From NCBI GenBank assembly GCA_023974075.1, contig CM043791.1, positions 5,969,829-6,033,828 of the forward strand: a stretch of DNA of 64,000 nucleotides, in the 5' to 3' direction. Below the pieces are notes generated by a model. The model was not told the DNA's origin. It worked only from the letters and a program-made list of their open reading frames with translations, and did no database searches. Shown piece after piece: positions 24,158-34,646 of the stretch (position 1 is its first letter; each line of letters opens with the position of its first letter). The position numbers were made by a program, and so were the translations under genes. This stretch comes from Chaenocephalus aceratus (Eukaryota; Chordata; Actinopteri; Perciformes; Channichthyidae).

Positions 24158-25095
24158 GGTTGCGTTCCGATCATCCAAAAATCAGCTCCTAAGTTCTAAC
24201 CCTATCTCCTATTCCTTGACCTCTGAGTGAAACGTCACAGGGTTAAGGGATAGTGGATAGGAGAATTCAAAAGGACTTAGGAGAAGAGACTGCGGTACTT
24301 TAGAGAATCCGACTGCACTTTCACTATCCGACGTGTTTATGATGCGCCAGCAGACGTCATGAATGTGCGTCTGCTGCTGTGGGGAAACCATGGAAACTAC
24401 AGTTTTCTATACAGCGGACTACAACATGGATGTTCAATAAGAACGAGGGACTACTGTGAACTCATCTAGAGACTCTGCACCGTGCTCTGATGCTGCTGCT
24501 TTGCTTTATGAACGTGGACAACAGAGAAACAGATTCTTCAGGACCAAAGCTGGAATTGAAATAAAAAAGGAAAGTGAAACTTATGCTCGTCACCCTCTCC
24601 CTCCGGTCCACATTAATACCAATGATCCCAATACGTATGATTGTATGAAAATATCTTAAAATCAATACAAATGTATTTGTTATAAACGTTAGTCCTTAAC
24701 ATCTATCACTGTGTATATCACCATTCAAACATCTTTTAGAAGTTGAACAAACTCCACACAGCTCAGTGAAGACTGTGAGATGTTGACTTTATTTGATCAT
24801 TTCAGTAAAAACTAACGTTCATATTTCTCTCTTTGATTATAAAACTGATGAACGTTCAGAACAAAACACTGCTGCGGCTGCAATGCATTGTGGGGCAGCA
24901 TTTTCTCCTCTCCTTTCGTCAAGGGAGGTCCAGTGGTTCCAAAGCTAAAGGAGGTTATAAAGGAAGTTTGAAACCTCCTTTCCTTTCGTTTGGAGAATTG
25001 GAACGGCACTTATCATGGCTGCCACTGAGGGACTTCCGGGTCATTTCACTTGGTTAGGAAGGTTCCTAAGCTAAATGGACTATCGGAACGCAACC
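24158..25095. mobile_element. Nested element C (TIR GGTTGCGTTCCGAT), 938 bp
   Basis: Termini GGTTGCGTTCCGAT and ATCGGAACGCAACC, flanked by ACA on both sides (24155-24157, 25096-25098). It sits exactly at the right end of element B. The 3-bp duplication fits several superfamilies, so class is left open. Short open frames inside are not recognisable. Confidence 0.72.
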
Positions 25096-25661
25096 ACAGC
25101 ATGTGTATCGCAATGATGCTCGAAATGTCCCTTATAGGCTTACGTCTGTTTCCGTTTTTTTTAATTTTGAAATTCAGTTCCTGACGGACGCCAAAAAAGC
25201 CAGAGATTATGGAATTAAACAAATAAATAAAAGCAAGGATAATTGAGTGTTATTGGTGAGTAAATAACAGTGTGTTATTTTGAAAAGAATAACAAATTAG
25301 AAGGAAAAAAAGATTAAAAAAAATACAGATTTCAGTATTCTGAGGCTCTGAGCCCCATTTATTTTCCTCACAGACGACAAGAAAAGTCCGACATTATACG
25401 ATTTAAAATAAAATCAATAATTGTGGCTTGATATTGGGTAAGAACATGTTTTTATGAACCCCACAGCTACCGGTCTTCCAAGACCCGAACGGACGAAAAT
25501 ACTTGGTGCAGGCACGAAACATACTACCAATAGAAATACATTGCTTTTAAAATCGTTCTGTGTGACACGAAAAAAGGGGGAAATCGTGTTGGTGAACACG
25601 AATCAATAGATTAAATGTGGTGACTATAACACGAAATGCCGTGAGACTGGGTTGTGCAGGA

Positions 25662-27009
25662 ACTAGTCCTATACATGGAAATGCTACATTAGCATTTTAG
25701 CTCTTAAATATTTTTCTCTGAATAGGTTGTTGACTGAAAAAAGGTATTTGATCAAGTTTAGGATATTTGTATCTGTTGTTCAAAGATGTGAAATGCTTCT
25801 AAAATACATTTCCGGTGGAGGCTAACAGTGGCTACTTTATCACATGGGGTAATGCTAACATTAGCCTTTTAATTTTGGCCAATGCATTTAGGTTTCACAT
25901 TTTTAAAGTGTGGGTCATTTTTGATGATTCTTTCGGCAAAAGAAACATGCAAGAATCCTAAACTTTTCTTTGTCGCCGAGCTTCTTTTCTGCAATAATCC
26001 AAATTCCAATGGCATTTTGTTAAGGAAACCAGAACAATGCTAACTCCCTGCAGCACAATATTTCTTCATGATCATGTTTTAATGTTCAGAATTTTAGTAT
26101 CGGACAGGACTTCAGTGATTCACTTTAAAAGTGTTTAAAATATTTGTTTAGGGATTATATTATGTTTGTCGACTCTAATGTGTCTGCACAAGTGCGGCAC
26201 TATACTGAAGCCAGATGTAAACAGGGGCCAAAGAAACGTGCCAAGGGTACAGACTAATTTTAAAGCCCTTTGTTCGGCTTTTATTCGGGGACATTTTAAT
26301 AGCTGTACTGTTTTTAAAAGAAACCATAACTAAAACAAGAGTTCTGACTGAGTAGAAAATATTGGAATGGTGTGAGGTGGTGAGCACTGCTTTATAGCTG
26401 TATGCATCTGGTGCAGAATAAACTGACACACTGACAAATGACTTCATCTTTGAGTAGTCTTAAGAGGATGCTGTTACACATCCAGACCACAATGCTTTGC
26501 AAATAAAACATCTGTGAATGGTCGTTATGAGAGAAACTCTGCTCAGAGGCACCTCATTATTTTCCTCTCAGTGGAAATGCATCATCAGCAGTGTGAGCTG
26601 GAGCCTGACTCATGAGAGCTAATGAGAGCGGTCACTGTCGAGTACCATCACTCATGAGCAGAGACACAGAGCTGTGTGGTCGGCCGGCTGGTGGGTACAT
26701 CCCAGGGTTAATCTGGATTAATAATCCACGTACATCATTAATATGCACACTAGAATAAAGTCAGATTTCAAAAAGACATGTCAGTTTTACATAAACAGGG
26801 GCAGTGGAAGTCTGGAGACCTGAGAATGAGAAGGATGGCATTTCAACCGAGGGGAGCAGCAGGCAAAACATTTAGGAAAACCTCGGATTGAATACAAATC
26901 AACATGGAAGCATTATGGGGAGCAACCATAAAAACTGACACAATATGGAACCAATTTGCAGTTTTTCATTTGACTATTTGAATTCTACTTAAGCTCAGCA
27001 TTAGTTGTG
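25662..27009. other. Unassigned sequence
   Basis: No gene, tandem repeat or element ends recognised. Longest open frame is 90 codons (26175-26447, minus), no motif. Confidence 0.4.
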
Positions 27010-27372
27010 GAATAAATACACATCTTATTAAGACATGTGCCAAGTGCAAGGACTGACTTAGGTAAGAAAGCTTTTATGTGCGCAGCTCCTCTTACTTGGA
27101 CCAGTCTTCAAAAAGATTTGAAAATGAGAAAATTGTTTCCACTGTCTGTTTTCAAAGCTCGGATAGGTGCAATGATAATTGATACTGTTGATACTTGTCA
27201 ATGTCTTGTATGTAAATGTAGCCCTGTAAGTACGATGTCGTTTTGTGTTATCTGTTCTTTTATGTTCATGTTGTAACCACTTGCTGCCATGTTGGACAGG
27301 TCTCCTTTGAAAAAGAGGTAGATGATCTCAATGGGACCACCTGGTTAAATAAAGGTTTAAAAAAAAAAAAAG
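27010..27372 (+). pseudogene. LINE 3' end with last residues of reverse-transcriptase ORF
   Basis: The frame from about 27037 encodes the short conserved C-terminal stretch of CR1/L2/Jockey-like LINE proteins: an ARTDLGKKAF-type segment, an aromatic WTSLQKDLK segment and a final FKARI. A 3' UTR then carries GGACAGGTCTCC ... GATCTCAATGGGAC ... CTGGTTAAATAAAGG, ending in a run of A after 27358. All upstream endonuclease and RT core is missing, so this is a heavily 5'-truncated retrocopy. The clade cannot be fixed from this piece. Confidence 0.75.
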
Positions 27373-27414
27373 ACCATGCACTACATTACCATCATCATGA
27401 TAATATGTTAAAAC

Positions 27415-27672
27415 TAGGGGTGTCAAACGATTACAATTTTTAATCAGATTAAGCACAGTTTAAAAATGAATTAATCAGATTAATCACCATTCGAACTATG
27501 TCCAAAATATGCCATTTATTTATGTATATTGTTGGGAATGGAAAGATACATGAGAGAAGGCGGATATATCCATTTAACATACAGTATCTATGTGTATTAT
27601 AACATTTTTCTGCGTGTCAAAATGAAAGACAACCCACACACCTATCAATCATCAAACCGTGGAGTCTTAATC
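27415..27672 (+). mobile_element. Left part of TAGGGCTGTC hAT family
   Basis: Matches the first 260 bases of the complete element at 40837-41908 (TGTCAAACGATTA, then ATTCGAACTATGTCC, then CACACACCTATCAATC). It stops abruptly after GTCTTAAT at 27672, where unrelated sequence begins (CATGGATGTATAATAAG). Truncated by deletion or by another insertion. Confidence 0.75.
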
Positions 27673-28748
27673 ATGGATGTATAATAAGAACTGGATACAG
27701 CGTGGGAGGCGGGGCCTCATTCATTCCTATGAGAGTTGCTCATTAGCGCATGATGACAAAATGGCCCAACTTTTGAGAGAGCGAAACGTCACAGATTACC
27801 CGGCATGCCTGAGAAGTACCCGTATGTGCACTCATAGAGCATGAGCAACTTTAACCACGCTGCCCAAAAGGCTCGTTCACATTAAGCACGTGAATTTGAG
27901 TACACGTAACAGCACTGCGCGTTCATGACAGCATGGTACTGGATTTATATTAACGAGGCGGAAGTTAGCAGCTAGCGGCTAGCTAGTAAATTATGCTAAG
28001 TTACACATCAATTGTTATGTACTTTTATATTACGCTGACATCAGGATCTAGTGATATCCAAGCAACAGAGCTTCATTTAGCATGATACTTGTGTGGGTTG
28101 TACATGAAACCACTTGGTAATATATAAAAATACTAAAAAGTAAAGCTGATGATGGATTACTGTGGTGGAGTTAAAATAACAATAGCCTATTTCTTTTTGA
28201 AATGTGATGGAGTAAAAGGATAGTAACTGTGATTATTCATGTTAAGTAGCCCACAAGTAACTAAAACAATTACAAGTGCAATAAAAAGCTACAGGAACGT
28301 TAATCAACGTCAGTAATATTAACTTTATTTAATACAACATTTACGGTACAAGATTTACATCATACAGCCCATGTAGTATAATATTTTACAAATGATGAAT
28401 TACAGCAAACATGTGCAATATATCCATTATTACAGCTCCGTGGGATGGCAGTAAGGCGATATGGGTCTGTTCTTATTGTGCATCCATGGGTAAAGATAAA
28501 CGCATGTAGTACTGAACACGTAACATGAACGTGCCGGGCGGCGCGGTCCCGTGGGTTAGATGCGCGTTCATAATGCAGAGGGAAATAACTCTCAGAATAA
28601 CGTTATTAGCACATTTTTACAACTTGAGGAACGAATGTTTTTAATAAGGGCTATACAAGTGTTCATACTGGGTAGTTTATTTAGTTTAAAAAAAATTATC
28701 CAACGAGTTACAGACCACTCTTTCCCCATGTAAGTCAATGGGAAAAAG
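27673..28748. other. Unassigned, probably repeat-derived sequence
   Basis: The opening CATGGATGTATAATAAGAAC resembles CATGGATGTTCAATAAGAAC at 24424 in element C, suggesting another repeat family. No complete termini found and no gene seen. Confidence 0.35.
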
Positions 28749-29434
28749 TGGGGGGGGGCGGCAGGTGCTGTAGATAGTAAATGTAAATATGTAAATATTT
28801 GTGTCACTGCATCCTGGTAAAATACAAATATAATGTATAATGTCTGTGTCGTTGACCTTAGCGCTGCTAGCCACCTGTGCCCTGTACTACGAAGCCAGTT
28901 CAACATACCCTGGATATGTTTGAGTAACAAACAAACTAACAACAACAAACTAACAAACGAGATCTCGCTAAGCGGTCCTACGACGCTGGTTATCAACTCG
29001 GTAAATCAAGCCAGGGTTTCTCTCTCCAGCTGAGAGCGCGTTCACGTCTAAGACACGAGTGGATCTGACTTTAATTACATTTGACTCGAGTGTTTCGTCA
29101 ACATAATGTGTTGCTTAAAATAATACTTCTGCATACAGTCTGTGTCCAGATGAGGCTGGAGAAGCTGACTCAGATCAGGAAATATATGATATATTATGAT
29201 ATTATATGATCGATGATCTGATTGATGATGTAATATGAATGATAAGTGCGACACGTCGGCGTCTTCTCTGTATACGGCAGTTTAAACTGTATTTCCTTTA
29301 TCCTGTAATATGACTTGAGAGATTTAAACTCCGCACACTGAGTTGATCTCTTTTCTATAGACGCCGTACCGGGCAGCGTCAGGTAACACAAGTTATTTAG
29401 CCTTCCCAAACCTGAGCCTCACGAGCCGCCTATG
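28749..29434 (-). mobile_element. Family D repeat, copy 1
   Basis: Reverse-oriented relative of 58015-60345. Shared blocks in inverted order include AAATATTTGTGTCACTGCATC, AACTGGCTTCGTAG-type, GAGATCTCGCTAAGCGGTC, CACTCGTGTCTTAGA, GACGCCGACGTGTCGCACTT and CCTGAGCCTCACG...CGCCTATGGG. The two copies' ends form a degenerate terminal inverted repeat (GGCGGC plus GGGAAGGCTAA-type). This copy lacks the two insertions seen at 58-60 kb and so approximates the empty state. No coding region. Confidence 0.75.
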
Positions 29435-29739
29435 GGGGATGTGCTAGTGACTTATCCGACCGGCCCACTTCGGTACCGGCCCATCGGGATTCGTCCCGAT
29501 GGCCAGTCCGCCACTGCACCCAGCCCACGTAAATTGTCAACGGGGGGAGCCTCGCTGCGGGGAAACGGTGGACCTAGTGTCCCGATCGGAGTGGGAATAA
29601 TAATAATAATAATCCGTGCATTTTATCCATTAATTTCCCCAACATTGTGGTAAAAAAACGACACGTTTAATCCATGTTGGTGTACTACAACTACAAAAAG
29701 CATCGGTTTGTTTTCTCATCAGGAAATGCAGACCGGCAC
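29435..29739. other. Repeat-end sequence with UUCG-type hairpin and AAT array
   Basis: A 9-bp perfect stem CCATCGGGA/TCCCGATGG closes a TTCG loop at 29481-29502, followed by CCAGTCCGCCACTG, which looks like a transposon terminus. An AAT array follows at 29596-29614. The last 75 bases resemble a unit of the 182-bp tandem repeat at 35275-35600. Confidence 0.45.
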
Positions 29740-31011
29740 TGTAATAGTCCTTTATGTTATATAGTTGACCGCAGGTCATGGAGAGTAACAAGGTATCCGT
29801 AGACCTTTGTATGAGGTATCTTTATTGCTTAACACAGGGGTGGGGAACCTTTTTCCTCTCAAGGGCCATTTCAATTTTTCAATATCCTCAGAGGGCCGTA
29901 CAAGTTATTGACCTCTGCTTAAAAAAACTAAAATCACAGCCCATTCATTTCATTCTGTGCAAAGAAAAAGCAACCTCTTAATCCAGATATCTCACCATGA
30001 CTCACGTATGCATGCACGTACAGGGTGTGGCGGGACCACCAAAACAGAAAGATATGGACACAAGATGTGTGCAAATGTATTTAGTTTCCTATCCATGTGA
30101 ACATGATTTAAGTGGGGGGGGACCTAACCTCCTCTAGGGGGGTCCGGGGGGCATGCTCCCCTGGGAAGATTTTTTTTTAAATGTTGAAGTTAAAAGCATC
30201 AATCTGGTGCACTTTGAGAGCAACATTAGGAGATCCCTGGACACATCTCTCAACACCCAAACACAACTGTAAGCAGATTTTCTTTTAATTTATGGATATT
30301 TGACAAATCACTCCCCTTTCAAACTGTATTCTTCTTTATTAATAACTGTCATATAGTATTTTATACCTGTTTACTTTATTCTCTTATTTTTTTTATAACT
30401 ATAATGATCATATAAAGATGTGCCTTTACCTCACTGGTTGTAGAAAAAGCTTCTTATATTCGTTAGCATAGCTAGCTAACCAGATGCTAATGATAACAAC
30501 ACAGTTATTGACTGTATGCTCAGTGTGACAGATGAGCAGATCGCCACTGGGCTTTCAACTAAAGACACAGACACGCAGAAACTGCGGCATGTGTATGGAC
30601 TTATCGGTACTGCAATTTCTGAAGTGCTGGAGTGGCGTTCTGGTGCTCTCCGTCAGAACATGCACCCCTGTCAGTCGAGACATATACCACGTGATGACAC
30701 GTTAGGCTCGTGTTGTGTTCAAGGACCCTGACCTTGGCCAGGAAAAACAGGCACTCGCTTGTTTAATTTTTTTGCGGTCTAGATTTCTTTAATTTTTTTA
30801 TTTTTTGCGTGTGTTTATAAATTACCTCGAGGGCCGTACCAAATTGTCTCGCGGGCCGTATACGGCCCGGAGGCCGGAGGTTCCCCACCCCTGGCTTAAC
30901 AGGTCTACAGCCATGATACATAGATCGCACCAAGATGCGGGCTTGCATACACCAGTATCACTCCGCAGCCGCACCCCATCACTAACGTCCTGATGGTATA
31001 TGTGCGCGGCA
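29740..31011 (-). repeat. 3' LTR, interrupted by a hAT insertion
   Basis: 205 bp once the 1,059-bp hAT and its 8-bp duplication are removed. Minus-strand ends are TGCCGCGCAC and GGACTATTACA. Identical to the other LTR. Confidence 0.93.
29835..30893. mobile_element. Non-autonomous hAT inside the 3' LTR, 1,059 bp
   Basis: Termini CAGGGGTGGGGAACC and GGTTCCCCACCCCTG, exact 8-bp duplications GCTTAACA at 29827-29834 and 30894-30901. The 5' LTR has the same place uninterrupted (GCTTAACAGG near 35157), a preserved empty site. Includes a GGGGGTCCGGGGGGCATG block missing from the 14904 copy, and the shared 60-codon open stretch (from 30516). Confidence 0.97.
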
Positions 31012-31021
31012 CTTTTTTTTT
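31012..31021 (-). promoter_or_regulatory. Polypurine tract (plus-strand primer)
   Basis: On the minus strand, nine A and a G directly precede the TG of the 3' LTR. This is where second-strand DNA synthesis would start in an LTR element. Confidence 0.75.
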
Positions 31022-31105
31022 AGCAAATAGAGTAAGGATTTTAACATATAAACTCTGTCTTAGCACAACCTTTAGCCTGAGCTAATTAGCAAATCTTTGT
31101 ATCTC

Positions 31106-31381
31106 TCAGGTGGTCGAATAAGTCGGCCACATCTGGTTCTTCTTGTGCTCTGATGACATTTCACATTCAACAGTCTCTGACGTGTCTGCATCTGGCGTGC
31201 ATCGTTGATTGTCTTCAGGTAAGTCAGGTTCTGGGTCCATCTGGGCCCCGTGTGGTGTTTTCCTCAGGTGTCTCCTGTTGCGCCTGTAGTGCTGACCTGA
31301 AGATGTGACAACATCATAGGAACGTGGCTCACCTCTCTGTGCGGTGACCAAAGCTGGACGCCAACCCTGTTCAGTTTCCAT
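31106..31381 (-). pseudogene. Integrase C-terminal tail fragment
   Basis: The 91-codon frame carries the C-terminal module of a Gypsy integrase: GWRPALV, then PRSYDVVTSSG and a basic RRNRRHLRKT run near residues 6-41. It is followed by an acidic/polar tail ending shortly before the polypurine tract. It overlaps the preceding integrase frame in another phase, so a frameshift separates them. In intact elements this part helps DNA binding and target choice. Confidence 0.8.
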
Positions 31382-31737
31382 GTGAACAGTACTTCCTGGT
31401 TGCAGCTCGGGAAGCGGCCTCGTTCCTCTGTCATAATACTGCTGCTGCCTCCTCTGTAGATTCTCGAGAGTCGAGTGAACATCTTAGGCACAGCAGGCTG
31501 AAGCACCTCGGTGGAGCTCGGTAAGGTGCTCCTTAGCACTCTCCCCATGAGCATTTGTGCTGGTGAGTATTGCATGCCTGTTACAGGTGTGTTTCTCAGG
31601 ATGAGCAGGGCACGATGAGGGTCTGTGTTCGTTAGTTGTGCTTTTTTAAGAACATGTGTAACAGTTTGTACGGTCCTTTGAGCCAGACCATGGACTGTGC
31701 ATAGCCTGGGCTGGAAGGAGTGAGTTTTATGCCCCAT
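31264..31737 (-). pseudogene. Integrase core end, with Glu-to-Gln at the catalytic position
   Basis: This frame picks up the integrase core after a frameshift. Its residues 12-35 show the family's terminal core helix (VHGLAQRTVQTV...LKKA). Where Gypsy and retroviral integrases have the third catalytic acid (Glu of the D,D-E triad), Gln20 is present here. Downstream, residues 40-75 (RALLILRNTP, SPAQMLMGR) match the normal family order. After about residue 90 the frame runs into shifted nonsense, and the true continuation is in the 31106-31381 frame. Integrase from this copy would be dead even without frameshifts. Confidence 0.8.
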
Positions 31738-32030
31738 GATTCTGCAAAGTTCCTCATTTCTTGATTCGCGAATGGGACATGGTCACACACTATCTCTTTT
31801 GGTATTCCTATCCTGGAGAAGACTGATTTCATTTTCTTAATGACAGTATGTGATGTCTTGTCATTAATGTTAAGCACCTCAGGATATTTCGACAGGTAGT
31901 CGACCATCAATAGGAATGATTGTCCTTTTATTTCAAAGATGTCAGCCCCTATTTTGAGCCAAGGAAGCTCAGGAATGTCGTGTGAGATCAGAGGCTCCCT
32001 CTGGTTTCTGGGCCTGCTGACATGTCCCAC
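31632..32030 (-). pseudogene. Integrase catalytic core fragment (first two Asp)
   Basis: The 132-codon frame holds the start of the integrase core. A PWLKIGAD segment carries the first catalytic Asp (residue 30). Beta-strand wording follows (FLLMVDYLSKYPEV), then GIPKEIVCD with the second Asp (residue 83). SSPGYAQS at 106-113 should lead into the Glu helix, but the phase is lost there by what looks like a one-base deletion. The residues after the second Asp (HVPF) differ from the usual NGPQF. The zinc-binding domain upstream is in yet another frame (31969-32877), with a 62-base overlap. Confidence 0.85.
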
Positions 32031-32877
32031 AATTCTCGACCATTTGTTCTATCTCTCTTGACATACCTGGCCAGTACCAGTGCCTTCTGGCAAGTGCTTT
32101 TGTCCGCTGCATTCCTTGATGAGCCACATGTAATGTTTGCAGCATGTCACTTCTCATCGAGCTCGGGAGGATTATCCTGTCACCTGCAAACATGATCTCA
32201 TGTATTACTGACAGAGTATGTCTGATAGGCCAGTATTGAACCAGTTTAGTGTGTACTTGTTTTCTGTGTCGTGGCCAGCCCTGTCTGTGTGTTTCCTGCT
32301 GTAGTATTTCATCATTAGCGGTTCCACTTTTGAGCTTTTGCAGCATCTCAGTGCTCAAAGCATCTGTTGGCTCCAGAGCATAGACAACTTTCTCATCTGT
32401 GATGTCATCAACTGTTGAGTGTTCATCATGTGTGACAGCTCGTGAGAGTGTGTCTGCAACCAGTAGGTCTTTACCTGGTGTGTAGATGACATTCAAGTCA
32501 TATCGCTGCAGCTGGAGGAGCATCCTTTGGAGTCTGGAAGGAGCTGCTCCAAGAGGTTTGTGGTCTGACTGCACGTCCACTTTCAATCCGTACACGTACT
32601 GATGGAACCTCTTAACAGAGAAGACAATTGCTAACAGTTCCTTTTCTATTTGAGCATAGTTCTGTTCTGTTTGTGTTAGTGCTCTTGATGCATAGGCAAG
32701 ATGGCCCTCGTGCATTAGACATGCTCCCAACCCATCTTTGGATGCATCTGCCTGTATGATGAGCTGCTTCTTTGGGTCATAGTAACTGAGTACAGGAGCT
32801 GTAATGAGAGCATCTTTCAGTTGTTTGACTGCTTCATGGTGTTCGTGCTGCCACAGCCACACACTGTATTTTCTCAC
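31969..32877 (-). pseudogene. RNase H and integrase zinc-binding domain
   Basis: A 302-codon frame continuing pol after the RT. RNase H occupies about residues 38-148, with acidic residues in their usual setting: QADASKDGLGA (Asp44), EQNYAQIEKELLAIVF (Glu80), QSDHKPL (Asp105) and VADTLSR (Asp142). This degrades the RNA strand during reverse transcription. Residues 240-290 form the integrase zinc finger, with His pair LHVAH (250/253) and Cys pair CGTC (283/286) around the ALARRHWYWPGM stretch. The frame lacks an ATG and begins as an in-phase continuation after a frameshift at about 32875. It ends in a frameshift before the integrase core. Confidence 0.92.
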
Positions 32878-34646
32878 CGTCTCAGTGGTGCCGATATGGT
32901 GGCCTCACCTGGGATGCACTGAGCTAGGTATTTCACCATGCCCAGCCATCGCTGTAGTCCTGTTTTGTCAGTTGGTGTTGGCATGCCTGTGATAGCCTTG
33001 ATCCTAGCGTCGTCTGCTTTAACGCCCTCTGAAGTGACAGTATGGCCCATGTAGTTGACACTGCTCACCTTGTACTGTATCTTGTCTTTGTTGAACTTCA
33101 CATTAGCCTCCTTTGCTCTGGCTATCACTTTCTGTAATATCTCATCGTGTTCTTTCTCTGACGATGCAGCAATTATCATGTCGTCTGCAATGATGTGGAT
33201 CCCTTGGATATCTCCAAATGTCTCACAGTTGCGTTGCTGGAAAACCTCACTCGCTGACTTGATCCCAAATGGAAGACGTTTAAAGCGGTGTCTCCCCCAT
33301 GGTGTGTTAAATGTGCACAGTAGGGAGGACTCTTTCTCTAGCTTTATTTGCCAATATCCATCTTTTTCATCCAGCACTGTGAACAGTTTCTTACCAGCTA
33401 GTTTGCACAGAACTTCATCGGTCGTTGGAATGGAGTAGTGCTGCCTGAGCATAGCTTTGTTTAAGTCACTGGGATCCAAGCAAACCCGTAACATTTTACT
33501 GTCTTTCTTTTCTGTGATCACCAGGCAACTAACCCATGGTGTGGGCTCAGTTACCTGTACAATAACATCAGCTTGTAACAAGTCATCGAGAGTGTCTCTC
33601 AGTCTGTCCATTACTGCCAGTGGTATCTTCCTACAGCCATGTATGACAGGTGTGGCCTTGGGGTCAGTGTGGATGTGACATTCTCCAGGGTGCTGAGCTA
33701 TGAGCTCCTCTTTTGTCGTGGGATGTTTCACTTCTATCGAGTCCACTCTTTTCACCAGGCGCAGTTCTTCACATGCCTCGTTTCCTAATATGGGAATGGA
33801 TGAGTGCCTGGAAACATCACATGTCAGACTTGCCTGTGTTTTGGGAGTGGAGCATGTGAGTGTTACCACCCCTTCCGGCTTCAATCTCCTCCCTCCATAT
33901 GCCACCAGCACTGTCTTTGTAGGCTGCAGTTTGAGGTGTGTTCTTCTTTCACGTCTGGCTTTTCGGGTCATCGCTGTGAATACTTTCAGTGGCAGGACGT
34001 TGGCCTCTGCTCCTGTGTCCAACTTAAACTTCACACACATGCAGTCAACATTTACATTAGAATGCCACGACTTGTCAGCGTTAGACTTTAGCTGATCAAT
34101 GTTCACTGTCCCAACATATAGGGTGTCTGTTTCCGGAGAAACATCATGTACTGTCTTGTGATGTTGGGCTTTAGCTGACCTACACATTTTTGCATAGTGA
34201 TTCTGTTTTTCACAATTACGGCAGGATACTCCGTATGCTGGACACCGTCTTGGCTGGTGTGATTTACCACATTGTGTGCATGTTTCATGCCTTTGTCCCA
34301 AGTCTTGTGTACGTTGTACAGGCAGTGTGCGTGTCTTTTGTCCTTGTCGACTATTCTTGTGCACTGCAAGTACAGACATCTCCTGGGCTGCTGCATTCAT
34401 AGCTAGCATTTGAACTTTGGCCGTCTCAGCAGCTCTGCAGGTGTCTATGGCCCTTTCTAATGTGAGATTAGGTTCTCTTAAAAGTCTCTCTTTCAGTCTC
34501 TGGTCATTCATACTAAACACAATCATGTCATTTTCTGTGGTATAAAATTCACAATCCTTGCTCTTTTGCTTGAGCTCCGTCACATATTTCTCAATCGTGG
34601 TGTTACCTGACATAGGATGTGCCCAAAACAGATGTCTCTCAAACAC
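32874..34646 (-). pseudogene. Gag C-terminus, zinc knuckles, protease and reverse transcriptase
   Basis: The 590-codon frame is the largest in the window. Residues 1-100 are the rest of gag (ERAIDTCRAAE-type helix). Two zinc knuckles follow: a variant Cys-x2-Cys-x3-His-x4-Cys at 123-135 and a standard Cys-x2-Cys-x4-His-x4-Cys at 142-155. An aspartic protease active site DTGAEANVLP starts at 210. The RT covers roughly 340-560: LDPSDLNKA (390), VLDEKDGYWQI with first catalytic Asp426, RLPFGIKSASEVFQ (458-470), and IIADDMI with Asp488/Asp489 in place of the common YVDD. Gag and pol share one frame here, so a single polyprotein is likely for the family. It starts at a GTG after a frameshift from the upstream gag frame and stops at a frameshift before RNase H. 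Confidence 0.93.

Larger units (their letters stand above)
18729..25654 (-). mobile_element. Family A element, copy 2, carrying three nested insertions
   Basis: Starts CAACCCAGTCTCACGG and ends CCGTGAGACTGGGTTG. Flanking 7-mers TACAGGA (18722-18728) and TGCAGGA (25655-25661) differ at one base and match the 7-bp duplication of the 39.0 kb copy. Arms of about 550 bp are inverted repeats of each other. The right part is split at 20513 by elements B and C (20514-25098), after which the arm resumes at CATGTGTATCGCAATGATG. The rest of the interior matches copy 1 and is missing some blocks. No coding region belongs to family A itself. Confidence 0.85.

Noticed and set aside
33055..34402. Plus-strand frames of 70-131 codons across 33.0-34.4 kb
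   Set aside because: They are antisense shadows of the gag-pol frame.
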